Origin: Gastranaerophilus sp045639085
GTDB lineage: Bacteria; Cyanobacteriota; Vampirovibrionia; Gastranaerophilales; Gastranaerophilaceae
Direction of reading: 5' to 3'
Assembly (NCBI GenBank): GCA_045639085.1
Contig: JAZUCM010000072.1
Span: 1-12,092 of the forward strand
Length of the DNA stretch: 12,092 bases
In this document: one piece after another, positions 1 to 5,483 of the stretch
How positions within the stretch are numbered: position 1 is the first letter of the stretch
Layout of the letters: every line of letters begins with the position of its first letter
The notes under the pieces: model-generated
The model's database searches: none
What the model was told of the DNA's origin: nothing
What the model saw: the letters and a program-made list of their open reading frames with translations, nothing else
Program-made: the position numbers and the translations under genes

Positions 1-87
1 CCCCTATTGAACTTCTCATTTTTTTATTGTAGTTTAATTTAATCATATTTTCATTATGCACCATGGCGGGGCATTTGTCAAGCCCCG
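1..87 (-). repeat. Copy 0 of the pilin promoter/leader module (partial at window edge)
   Basis: Read on the minus strand, this contains a -35/-10 promoter, then about 40 nt of AT-rich leader, an ATG followed by AGAAGTTCAATA, and then a G run cut off at the window edge after 4 G. The same order and nearly the same bases occur at 3318-3481 and, more diverged, at 6543-6701, where each copy lies directly upstream of a pilin-like gene on the same strand. I infer that another member of the pilin family lies just left of the window; it is not visible here. Confidence 0.75.
53..81 (-). promoter_or_regulatory. Sigma-70 promoter of module copy 0, with dyad around the -35 box
   Basis: On the minus strand TTGACA (76-81), a 17-bp spacer and CATAAT (53-58) make a near-consensus promoter firing leftward out of the window. 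The -35 box sits in the loop of a perfect 6-bp dyad, CGGGGC/GCCCCG (67-72 and 82-87). The dyad resembles an operator and recurs in copy 1. Confidence 0.75.
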
Positions 88-105
88 ATGCAGAATAAAA
101 ACAAA

Positions 106-135
106 CCCCCGCTTTTAAAAAAAGCGGGGGTTTTT
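106..135. terminator. Bidirectional rho-independent terminator after rpsR
   Basis: A perfect 11-bp stem (106-116 with 120-130, GC-rich base CCCCCGC) is followed by TTTTT on the plus strand and, on the minus strand, by TTTGTTTTTATT. It lies 18 bp past the rpsR stop and should end the rpsF-ssb-rpsR transcript. No rplI gene follows. Confidence 0.9.
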
Positions 136-152
136 ACGTTGGAAGAATTTAA

Positions 153-386
153 TTAATCAAATACGTAACTGATAATCGCAGCTTCTCTTGCTTTTTTAAC
201 TGCGTTTGCAATCATTCTTTGGTGTTTTGCACAGTTACCTGTGATACGACGAGGAATGATTTTTCCTGCTTCAGTTAAGTATCTTTTCAATTTTGCTGCG
301 TCTTTGTAGTCGATAGTTTCAATTTTATCTGCACAAAGGCTGCAGTTTTTTCTTTTTTTCTTATCTGAGTAATCTGGTTTTGCCAT
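153..386 (-). CDS. rpsR: 30S ribosomal protein S18
   Basis: This 77-aa protein has the full length and core pattern of bacterial S18, including K-D-A-x-x-L-x-R-Y-L, a PRRITG segment and the C-terminal A-x-x-x-A-R-x-x-A basic helix. S18 binds 16S rRNA in the small-subunit platform as a dimer with S6. A C-x-x-C pair (Cys15, Cys18) and C-x-x-H (Cys52, His55) are intact, so this looks like the zinc-binding 'C+' form of S18; metal binding is inferred from those residues. The start is supported by GAAAGGT (397-403) ten bases upstream of the ATG. It is the last gene of the rpsF-ssb-rpsR operon; the 105-bp gap after ssb holds no obvious promoter or terminator. Confidence 0.97.
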   Translation of the reverse strand: MAKPDYSDKKKRKNCSLCADKIETIDYKDAAKLKRYLTEAGKIIPRRITGNCAKHQRMIANAVKKAREAAIISYVFD

Positions 387-491
387 TTTTGAATGTACCT
401 TTCTAGTTTGTTTTTGTTCGACCCCGCTAAAACGCGGTTATTCTTCATTGTCCGTTAGTACGGCTCCCGTTATGCCTGTCAACTCACGCGA

Positions 492-893
492 CTAGAACGG
501 GATTTCTTCTTCGCCGATAAGCTCGTTTGTATCAGCTCCGAAAGAAACTATGTTTTCGCTTGTTCCAAAGTCGGGATTAGAAAACGTTGCAGCGCTGCCG
601 CCACTCATTTTTTCAATTGCGTTGGCGTCGATTTCATAAATTCTTCTATCGCTGCCATCACCGGCTTGAACCGTTGCGATTTGAAGTCTGCCATCAACTA
701 AAACTTTATCGTTTTTTTCTAATGAAGAAACGATGTCATCAAGATTTTTTCTTTTGGAAATAACTCTGACCAACAATTCATCTCTTGTACCGATATTCAA
801 CACGAACGAAGACACAGCGACATCGTTTTGAGTAAAACGTTTTTCGGCTGCTCTGTAAACTGTTCCTGTAACTACTGCTTTAGCTATTGACAT
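492..893 (-). CDS. ssb: Single-stranded DNA-binding protein
   Basis: The 133-aa protein has a single OB fold (about residues 3-98) that coats ssDNA in replication, recombination and repair. The usual SSB signatures are visible: an N-terminal G-T-V-Y-R strand, V-x-S-F-V-L, and D-K-V-L-V-D-G-R-L around residues 62-70. A short flexible linker leads to the acidic tip GEEEIPF, the conserved SSB tail that docks partner proteins. It is shorter than E. coli SSB (178 aa) mainly because the linker is short. AAGGAAG about eight bases before the ATG supports the start. Its place between rpsF and rpsR is a classic arrangement in Firmicutes and several other phyla and implies cotranscription; only 23 bp separate it from rpsF. 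Confidence 0.97.
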   Translation of the reverse strand: MSIAKAVVTGTVYRAAEKRFTQNDVAVSSFVLNIGTRDELLVRVISKRKNLDDIVSSLEKNDKVLVDGRLQIATVQAGDGSDRRIYEIDANAIEKMSGGSAATFSNPDFGTSENIVSFGADTNELIGEEEIPF

Positions 894-916
894 TTTATAC
901 TTCCTTTACAATTTAA

Positions 917-1213
917 TTATGCACCAACTTTAGAAACTTCTGTCAACATTGTTCTGATAACGCTGTCGTTAAGCTTCAATTGTCTTTTGAACTCAGCAAC
1001 TTGTTCAGCCGGAAGAGCGACAACAACTGTTGCAAAGAAACCGTCTCTGAAACCGGCAACTTCATAAGCCAATTTTTTTCTGCCAACTTTTTCAACAGAT
1101 TCAACTTTACCATTCAATTCAGAAACCGTAGCTGACAATTTTTCAACTACTGCATTTACTTCGTCAGCATCTAAGTTTGGCTTAAATACTACCATCAATT
1201 CGTAATTTCTCAT
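917..1213 (-). CDS. rpsF: 30S ribosomal protein S6
   Basis: At 98 aa this is a full-length S6 with the start M-R-N-Y-E-L-M-V-V, the G-R-K-K-L-A-Y-E-V strand and a G-F-F-A-T segment. S6 pairs with S18 and binds the central domain of 16S rRNA. A strong Shine-Dalgarno, AAAGGAG (1223-1229), lies nine bases upstream of the ATG. It is the first gene of rpsF-ssb-rpsR, and a promoter at 1278-1306 gives a leader of roughly 55-60 nt. In many bacteria this leader binds the S6:S18 complex and represses the operon; whether that holds here is not decided by sequence inspection. Confidence 0.97.
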   Translation of the reverse strand: MRNYELMVVFKPNLDADEVNAVVEKLSATVSELNGKVESVEKVGRKKLAYEVAGFRDGFFATVVVALPAEQVAEFKRQLKLNDSVIRTMLTEVSKVGA

Positions 1214-1238
1214 TTATATTTTCTCCTTTGTTTTCATA

Positions 1239-1269
1239 TTTCGAGCCAGCGCACAGAATTTCGGCCAGC
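1239..1269 (-). promoter_or_regulatory. rpsF 5' leader with imperfect direct repeat
   Basis: On the minus strand the leader contains GCTGGCCGAAAT (1258-1269) and GCTGGCTCGAAAT (1239-1251). The two copies differ by one inserted base and lie in the untranslated leader between promoter and Shine-Dalgarno. Known rpsF leaders present a CCG-containing bulged hairpin to S6:S18; a CCGA is present here, but I find only a 4-bp stem (GGCC with GGCT), so assignment to that family is tentative. Confidence 0.3.
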
Positions 1270-1277
1270 ATATATTT

Positions 1278-1306
1278 ATAATATAGTAAAAAACAATATT
1301 TTACAA
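1278..1306 (-). promoter_or_regulatory. Promoter of the rpsF-ssb-rpsR operon
   Basis: On the minus strand TTGTAA (1301-1306), a 17-bp spacer and TATTAT (1278-1283) form a good sigma-70 promoter. The -35 box overlaps the dapF stop codon, and no dapF terminator is visible, so readthrough from dapF may also feed the operon. Confidence 0.65.
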
Positions 1307-2131
1307 GCGATAATTCGCGTCAAAAACATATTGAGCCGGGCCAATAAGAAAAATATCTTGCCCCAAATCATCCTTATTCCCTTGCCACTCAACGAATACA
1401 GGCCTACCCTGCAGATTAACTTTTACTTTGCGTTCTGTTAAGTTATTTAAAACGCAAGCAACAACTGTTGCACAAGCACCCGTTCCGCACGCCAACGTAA
1501 TGCCGCACCCGCGCTCAAAAACTCTCATCTCAACTTCATTGCGCGACAAAATTTTCACAAATTCGGTGTTTGTCTTTTCAGGGAAAAATTCGTGTTTTTC
1601 AATAAACGGCCCGTAATTTTGCGCCAAATAAAGCGGATCTTCCTCGCTAACAATAACACAATGAGGATTTCCCATCGAAACAGGAGTTATTTTGAAAGTT
1701 TTATCTTTAACCGTAATTTCACCACCGCCACAAAACGGAATTTTTTCGTGTTCCAAAATCGGCTTGCCCATATTAACCTTCACAAGTCCATTGTCCAAAA
1801 GTTCCGGCTTTATAACACCAGCAAGGGTTTGTACCGAAAACACCTTTTTATCGACAAGTTTTTTATCAAAAACATACTTAGCGAAACAGCGCATTCCGTT
1901 GCCGCACATTTGCGCAGTAGTACCGTCGGAATTGTAAAAATACCAGCCGATATCAGTGTTTTCGGTATTAACTTTCGGAATAATCATCCCGTCAGCGCCG
2001 ATACCAAAATTTCTATCGCAAATCTTCACGGCTAATTCACTCATTGTCAACCCCGTTTTTAAAAACTCATCATAAGCCAGAAGAACAAAATCGTTCCCAC
2101 ACCCTTGCATTTTTGTAACGTTAATATTCAT
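1301..2131 (-). CDS. dapF: Diaminopimelate epimerase
   Basis: This cytoplasmic enzyme converts LL- to meso-diaminopimelate, the last step before lysine and the source of DAP for peptidoglycan. The 276-aa length is normal. It is a two-domain racemase using a Cys pair: Cys76 in the first half (M-C-G-N-G-M-R-C) and Cys215 in the second (L-A-C-G-T-G-A-C-A). Other family marks are Q-G-C-G-N-D-F near the N-terminus, G-x-G-A-D-G at 43-48 and S-M-G-N-P-H around 152-157. One oddity: the residue three before the second L-A-C, usually Glu (E-R-G-x-G-E-T), is Ile212 here (E-R-G-C-G-I-T). Some other lineages also vary at this site. AAGAGGT (2141-2147) supports the ATG. It lies just past the terminator of the adjacent pilin gene and just before rpsF, and looks like a single-gene unit. 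Confidence 0.96.
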   Translation of the reverse strand: MNINVTKMQGCGNDFVLLAYDEFLKTGLTMSELAVKICDRNFGIGADGMIIPKVNTENTDIGWYFYNSDGTTAQMCGNGMRCFAKYVFDKKLVDKKVFSVQTLAGVIKPELLDNGLVKVNMGKPILEHEKIPFCGGGEITVKDKTFKITPVSMGNPHCVIVSEEDPLYLAQNYGPFIEKHEFFPEKTNTEFVKILSRNEVEMRVFERGCGITLACGTGACATVVACVLNNLTERKVKVNLQGRPVFVEWQGNKDDLGQDIFLIGPAQYVFDANYRL

Positions 2132-2165
2132 AATTCAATACCTCTTGACCATAATAACACAAAAA

Positions 2166-2188
2166 AGCAGAGGTTAAAACCTCTGCTT
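2166..2188 (-). terminator. Terminator of pilin-like gene A
   Basis: The inverted repeat AGCAGAGGTT/AACCTCTGCT (2167-2186), with almost no loop, is followed on the minus strand by TTTTTTGTG. It lies 12 bp past the stop of pilin gene A and separates it from dapF. A run of T on the other side would also allow termination in the plus direction. Confidence 0.85.
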
Positions 2189-2199
2189 TTGATTGTATT

Positions 2200-3300
2200 T
2201 TAACGCTTAACACACCTTACGCTGCTAGTGTTTGAGCGTGCACGTGGGGTACGATCACCCGCGCCGAAACCATGGCGCCAAGCCTCGCCTGACTCTCCAG
2301 AAGAGACAACAGAGCCAGACCAAAAGACACCAGACGCCATTCCGAGAATTTCTTTGTTATAGAACATCGCGGCTAATTCGTCACGATTTGGAAGTCTACT
2401 TTCAGGATCCTGCGCTGTGCAAGCAACGCTTGCGACCGTTTGAGCAATTGTTGTTCCACTTGCCGCGTCAGTTGCAAGTGGATATGGCGCTACTACGTTT
2501 GAATCAGTTGGGTAAAGAGCTGATATAAAGCCAATATCCTTACCTACAGAGTTAGGTCCTTTATTGCCATTCAAATCATAAATAAAGTTTGCGCACATCT
2601 TTGGTTGGCTATAGTGTCCTGCATTGCCTTCTGTGTCCGCAGTGCAATATGGATTGTAATATAAGGCTATTGATTCACCATTCTGGGTTTCGAATGCAGC
2701 CGCATTTGTGTTTATGTCCTTTTGTGGGTTTTGATAAATACTTCCGTCATTAGCGGTGTTATCATAACTACCCGTAAACATACTGTTTAATTCACTCAAA
2801 TTTGTTGGCCAAGTTTTTGTAGTACCAGCAAGGTTTGTAAATGATGCAGCTATACCGCAATCCGCCAAGTGTGTAGCGTCACAAATGTTGTTGATTTTCA
2901 AAACTTTGCTTAAACCTTCGGTCAAGAATGCCTCAGCTGCGGTATCTTTTGTGACAGTTACAGAACCGTCGGTGTTTGTTCCTTCGTATTCGCCATAGCC
3001 GTTTAATTGCGGCATCATGGCGATTGCTTGGGACATACGTGCGTAAAGAGCTTTGCGCTGAGTGTTCCAAGTTCGTTCGTTGATGTTCGCCATTAAGCTC
3101 GGCAAAGTAATCGCCGCAACGACGCCGATTATCGTTAGCGATAATAAGATTTCGGCCATAGTAAACGCGTAGCGTTTACGGGGTGATAACGCCACGTTGG
3201 TTGACTGCGCGAGCTGGCGCTCGCTCAGCTGGGTTGCCGCGTCGTTCGCTTTGCTCACTCCTCGCAATGACGCATGTTTTTTAAAATTTGTTTTTTGCAT
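2200..3300 (-). CDS. Type IV prepilin-like protein A with variable lectin-like C-terminus
   Basis: This 366-aa protein starts at an ATG (3298-3300) preceded by GGAGGT. A class III leader ends at residue 45, with processing expected at A45|F46, then F-T-M-A-E with the conserved Glu+5 (Glu50) and a hydrophobic helix at 46-65. The leader is unusually long because residues about 10-37 are encoded by a palindromic repeat, and -1 is Ala rather than the usual Gly. The middle has paired Cys (N-N-I-C...D-C-G-I) and D-L-N-G-N-K-G-P-N, which looks like a metal-binding loop. The C-terminus (about 290-366: L-P-N-R-D-E-L, F-W-S-G-S, R-S-N-x-x-x-V-R-C-V-K-R) resembles DUF1566/Lcl, C-type-lectin-like domains; this is a pattern match by eye. 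An upstream in-frame ATG at 3456 lies inside the promoter and is rejected; one at 3414 begins the leader frame. Likely a pilin or pseudopilin exposed at the surface or in a secretion pseudopilus. Confidence 0.85.
   Translation of the reverse strand: MQKTNFKKHASLRGVSKANDAATQLSERQLAQSTNVALSPRKRYAFTMAEILLSLTIIGVVAAITLPSLMANINERTWNTQRKALYARMSQAIAMMPQLNGYGEYEGTNTDGSVTVTKDTAAEAFLTEGLSKVLKINNICDATHLADCGIAASFTNLAGTTKTWPTNLSELNSMFTGSYDNTANDGSIYQNPQKDINTNAAAFETQNGESIALYYNPYCTADTEGNAGHYSQPKMCANFIYDLNGNKGPNSVGKDIGFISALYPTDSNVVAPYPLATDAASGTTIAQTVASVACTAQDPESRLPNRDELAAMFYNKEILGMASGVFWSGSVVSSGESGEAWRHGFGAGDRTPRARSNTSSVRCVKR
3192..3274 (-). repeat. Palindromic mobile-type repeat inserted in frame in the prepilin leader
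   Basis: On the minus strand this reads GCGTCATTGCGAGGAGTGAG and continues through CAAAGCGAACGACGCGGCAA to a hairpin and CCAACGTGGC. The opening closely resembles the intergenic repeat GTCATTGCGAGGAGCGAAGC, which is widespread in many bacterial phyla. A 6-bp hairpin, GCGAGC-TGGC-GCTCGC, lies at 3209-3224. The insertion keeps the reading frame open and adds about 28 residues (starting H-A-S-L-R-G-V-S-K) before the prepilin cleavage site, so it would be removed on processing. The identity with the widespread repeat is from memory. Confidence 0.7.
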
Positions 3301-3304
3301 GTTT

Positions 3305-3339
3305 ACCTCCGTAATCTTGCGTTCACAAGGGTCGGAGGT
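3305..3339 (-). promoter_or_regulatory. Shine-Dalgarno and complementary anti-Shine-Dalgarno of pilin gene A
   Basis: On the minus strand ACCTCCG (3333-3339) is a perfect complement of the ribosome-binding site CGGAGGT (3305-3311), with a 21-nt loop. The 7-bp stem would occlude the binding site in the leader RNA. The ACCTCCGACCC segment is identical in the module copy upstream of pilin gene B. The ribosome-binding site sits four to five bases before the ATG and decides the start at 3300. Confidence 0.55.
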
Positions 3340-3481
3340 TTTAGCAAAACAGGTGCCTGAAACCCAGGTATAATCAGGCTGTTGAGGCGCCCCCCCCCCT
3401 ATTGAACTCTTCATTTTTTTAGTTTGTAATATCATAATCATATTTTCATTATGCACTATGACGGGGCTTTTGTCAAGCCCC
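3318..3481 (-). repeat. Copy 1 of the pilin promoter/leader module, with G10 tract and leader reading frame
   Basis: Together with 3301-3317 and 3482-3613 this makes up the 313-bp gene-free stretch between pilin gene A and the coiled-coil gene. On the minus strand it has a promoter, an ATG (3412-3414), codons M-K-S-S-I, a run of ten G (3390-3399), and a frame that encodes A-P-Q-Q-P-D-Y-T-W-V-S-G, then C-F-A-K-T-S-D-P-C-E-R, and runs without a stop into the pilin (3300 is in the same frame). With 11 G the leader would stop at TGA within about ten codons; with 9 G it would stop at a TAA (3303-3305) two bases before the pilin ATG. No Shine-Dalgarno is visible for the 3414 ATG. The last 24 codons align without gaps to copy 2. 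Confidence 0.75.
3448..3476 (-). promoter_or_regulatory. Sigma-70 promoter of pilin gene A with dyad around the -35 box
   Basis: On the minus strand TTGACA (3471-3476), a 17-bp spacer and CATAAT (3448-3453) form a near-perfect promoter. It implies a leader of about 140 nt before the ATG at 3300. GGGGCTT/AAGCCCC (3463-3469 and 3475-3481) is a 7-bp dyad overlapping the -35 box; the shared GGGGC/GCCCC core is also in copy 0. Confidence 0.8.
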
Positions 3482-3553
3482 CGCCTTCGGCGAACAACCT
3501 CGCATTAAAAAAACAACCATTAACTTTTGTAACAAAACTCAAAAACCCTGAAA

Positions 3554-3581
3554 TTGCCGCCAAGTCAAAACTCTTTATATA
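3554..3581 (+). promoter_or_regulatory. Candidate promoter and ribosome-binding site of the coiled-coil gene
   Basis: TTGCCG (3554-3559), a 16-bp spacer and TATATA (3576-3581) form a plausible plus-strand promoter. GGAGAG at 3599-3604, nine bases before the ATG at 3614, is the ribosome-binding site and fixes the start. The promoter diverges from that of pilin gene A about 80 bp away. Confidence 0.5.
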
Positions 3582-3613
3582 TTTGAGAGCAAATTTATGG
3601 AGAGCTTTGAACA

Positions 3614-5431
3614 ATGAGTATGTTCAGCGTAGATATTAATTCCGCAAACGGCGCGAATTACATACGTACAAAAAAAGGCGTAAGTCCAAAGACTACGACT
3701 GCACGTACTCCTGTCGATATGACAAAAAATGGCTCAGTTTTCAACGACCCAAACATTTTTTCAACAGAAGCAACCACAACTACCAGCACCGGCGTCGTCT
3801 CCAAACGCTCCACCACCGGCCAAAGAGGCGGAAACAGTATTTTTAATGGACAAATGAATTTTGTATCCGGCGGCAACGCTTCAACCGGCGGCGTAAATTC
3901 TCTCACCGCAGGCTTAGACCCATCAATTATGGGCGATAATGATAACAGCGCCTCCGATGACCTTGGCATCGGACGCGACGCCGGCAAAGGCCGAGAGGCC
4001 GCTAAAGAATTAAAAGAACAATCAGCAGAATTAAAACAAGAAATTCACGACATTGAAAACCGCGGCGAACAAGCAACTTCTATTAGCAAAAAAAGCAAAA
4101 AATTGCAAGCGTCAATCAAAAAAACTGACGACAAGTTCAGAGAAAAAGAAGCAAAACAACAAGCCGAATTCAAAGCATTAGAACAAGAACGCCGCGCCGT
4201 TATGATGGAAATGGACGCAGCAAATAAATCCATCGCTGAATACACAGCCGAATTGGACGCCGAAATTGAATCCGGCTCCAATAATTTCGACAAAATTGCA
4301 TCATTGAGAAGTTCCATCCGCGAAAAAAATTCCACACTCACCATCGGACAATCAAAAATTAACGTCCTTGGCCGCTCTTCCAAAGCGTTAGTTAATGAAA
4401 TGAGCCGAACTTCAAAAGCTTACATCAAAACAAACAAAGCACATCAAAAAGATTTAGACAAAAACCAAACAAAATTAGAAAAAACCCTCGAAGTCGCCGC
4501 CGAAATCGAAGGGATTTCAGCAATTGTCGAAACAACCGGCGCGATTATCGAAAACTTAGGTCGCGTATTCAAAGCTTGTGCCGGAATTCCATTTGTAGGT
4601 GCCGCACTGGCCGCAGCCGGCGCCGTCATGGAACCTATCGGCACAACAGGTAAAGCAGTCGGCCAATGGGGTAAAACCGCAGCGCAAGTTACAAAAACAG
4701 TCGCATTCGCGTCCGCAGGCCAAGTTCAAGCAGCATTCATGTCTGCCGCAGCAGCGCTGCAATCAGGAACCCAAGCCACCGCATCAAGCAAAGCCGCCCT
4801 TAGTGAATGGAACAATCTCGATGCAGAATTGGAACAAGTTAAAGCAACCGCAGCAGAAGCTGACGCCAAGCGCGCCGAAGATGCTGCCGATAAGGCTCAA
4901 GCCAAGGCAGACAAAGCAAACCAAGAACAAGGCGTCGACAAAAACGGTCAAAAAGGCGAAGTTTTCGAAGGCAAAACAGACGAGCAACTGAAAGCTGACA
5001 AAGCACAAACCAAGGCAGAAACCGCACGCGCAGAAGCTGACGCCCGACAACAAAAAGTCGATGAACATAAACAAGAAAAAGCAGACAAGGCCCAAGCCAA
5101 AGCAGACGCCAAAGCTGACAAAAAGGCCGAAAAAGAAACCTCAAAGAAAACGGAGAAAAAAGCCCAAGCCGAAAACAAACAAAAAACAAACTCAAAAGTT
5201 AAATCAGAAATCAAAAAAGTCTTTTCCAAGGAAGGTTTTGCTCACATTGGCCAAGCACTAAACGTTGCCGGCTCAATAATCGCGATGACGGAATCTTCCG
5301 CCACCGCGTCATCGCCTAAAAAGAAACAATCAGACTTTCAAATCTCAGCCCGCGCACAAAAAATCGTCGCACAAACAATGAGCAAAATGGGCTACACAAG
5401 ACCTGCCGCCTTCGCAGTCAGAACAAGGTAA
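3614..5431 (+). CDS. Large coiled-coil protein with central hydrophobic region, function unknown
   Basis: I do not recognise this 605-aa protein as a named family. In order it has a Ser/Thr/Gly/Asn-rich N-terminus (1-120) without a signal peptide; a charged coiled-coil-like stretch (about 122-298) rich in Glu, Lys and Gln; an Ala/Gly-rich hydrophobic region (about 300-385, including A-G-I-P-F-V-G-A-A-L-A-A-A-G-A-V); a low-complexity Lys/Ala/Asp/Glu/Gln stretch (about 402-535) with K-A-D-K-A-Q-A-K-A-D repeats; and a C-terminus with a short hydrophobic helix (541-558) and a basic tail. Coiled coil, hydrophobic hairpin, coiled coil is an architecture seen in secreted pore or translocator proteins such as the SipB/IpaB type, but I see no sequence match and this is only an analogy. 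It is the only plus-strand gene here and stands alone between two pilin-like genes. It ends 52 bp from the convergent end of pilin gene B, and I see no clear terminator hairpin in that gap. Confidence 0.85.
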   Translation: MSMFSVDINSANGANYIRTKKGVSPKTTTARTPVDMTKNGSVFNDPNIFSTEATTTTSTGVVSKRSTTGQRGGNSIFNGQMNFVSGGNASTGGVNSLTAGLDPSIMGDNDNSASDDLGIGRDAGKGREAAKELKEQSAELKQEIHDIENRGEQATSISKKSKKLQASIKKTDDKFREKEAKQQAEFKALEQERRAVMMEMDAANKSIAEYTAELDAEIESGSNNFDKIASLRSSIREKNSTLTIGQSKINVLGRSSKALVNEMSRTSKAYIKTNKAHQKDLDKNQTKLEKTLEVAAEIEGISAIVETTGAIIENLGRVFKACAGIPFVGAALAAAGAVMEPIGTTGKAVGQWGKTAAQVTKTVAFASAGQVQAAFMSAAAALQSGTQATASSKAALSEWNNLDAELEQVKATAAEADAKRAEDAADKAQAKADKANQEQGVDKNGQKGEVFEGKTDEQLKADKAQTKAETARAEADARQQKVDEHKQEKADKAQAKADAKADKKAEKETSKKTEKKAQAENKQKTNSKVKSEIKKVFSKEGFAHIGQALNVAGSIIAMTESSATASSPKKKQSDFQISARAQKIVAQTMSKMGYTRPAAFAVRTR

Positions 5432-5483
5432 GCTTAACGCGCCACTAAGTAACCTCCATATTCGTGCCGACCCGTATAAAATT

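Noticed and set aside
421..491. Small hairpin between ssb and rpsR as a terminator or promoter
   Set aside because: The stem (CCGC/GCGG) is only 4 bp, has no T run, and no convincing -35/-10 pair is present.
2203..2290. Calling the variable C-terminus of the pilins a retroelement variable region
   Set aside because: No template repeat or reverse transcriptase is in the window, and less than half of the codon differences fit adenine-directed change; kept only as a hypothesis to test.
3301..3456. Extending pilin gene A to the ATG at 3456 (418 aa)
   Set aside because: That ATG overlaps the promoter -10 region of the same gene and would lie upstream of the transcription start; a good ribosome-binding site precedes 3300.
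3451..3639. Plus-strand 62-aa reading frame before the coiled-coil gene
   Set aside because: It runs over the module promoter and the start of a real gene, without a ribosome-binding site or familiar content.
4784..5229. Cys/Phe/Leu-rich reading frames opposite the coiled-coil gene
   Set aside because: They are complements of the Lys/Ala/Gln-rich low-complexity codons and have no independent support.
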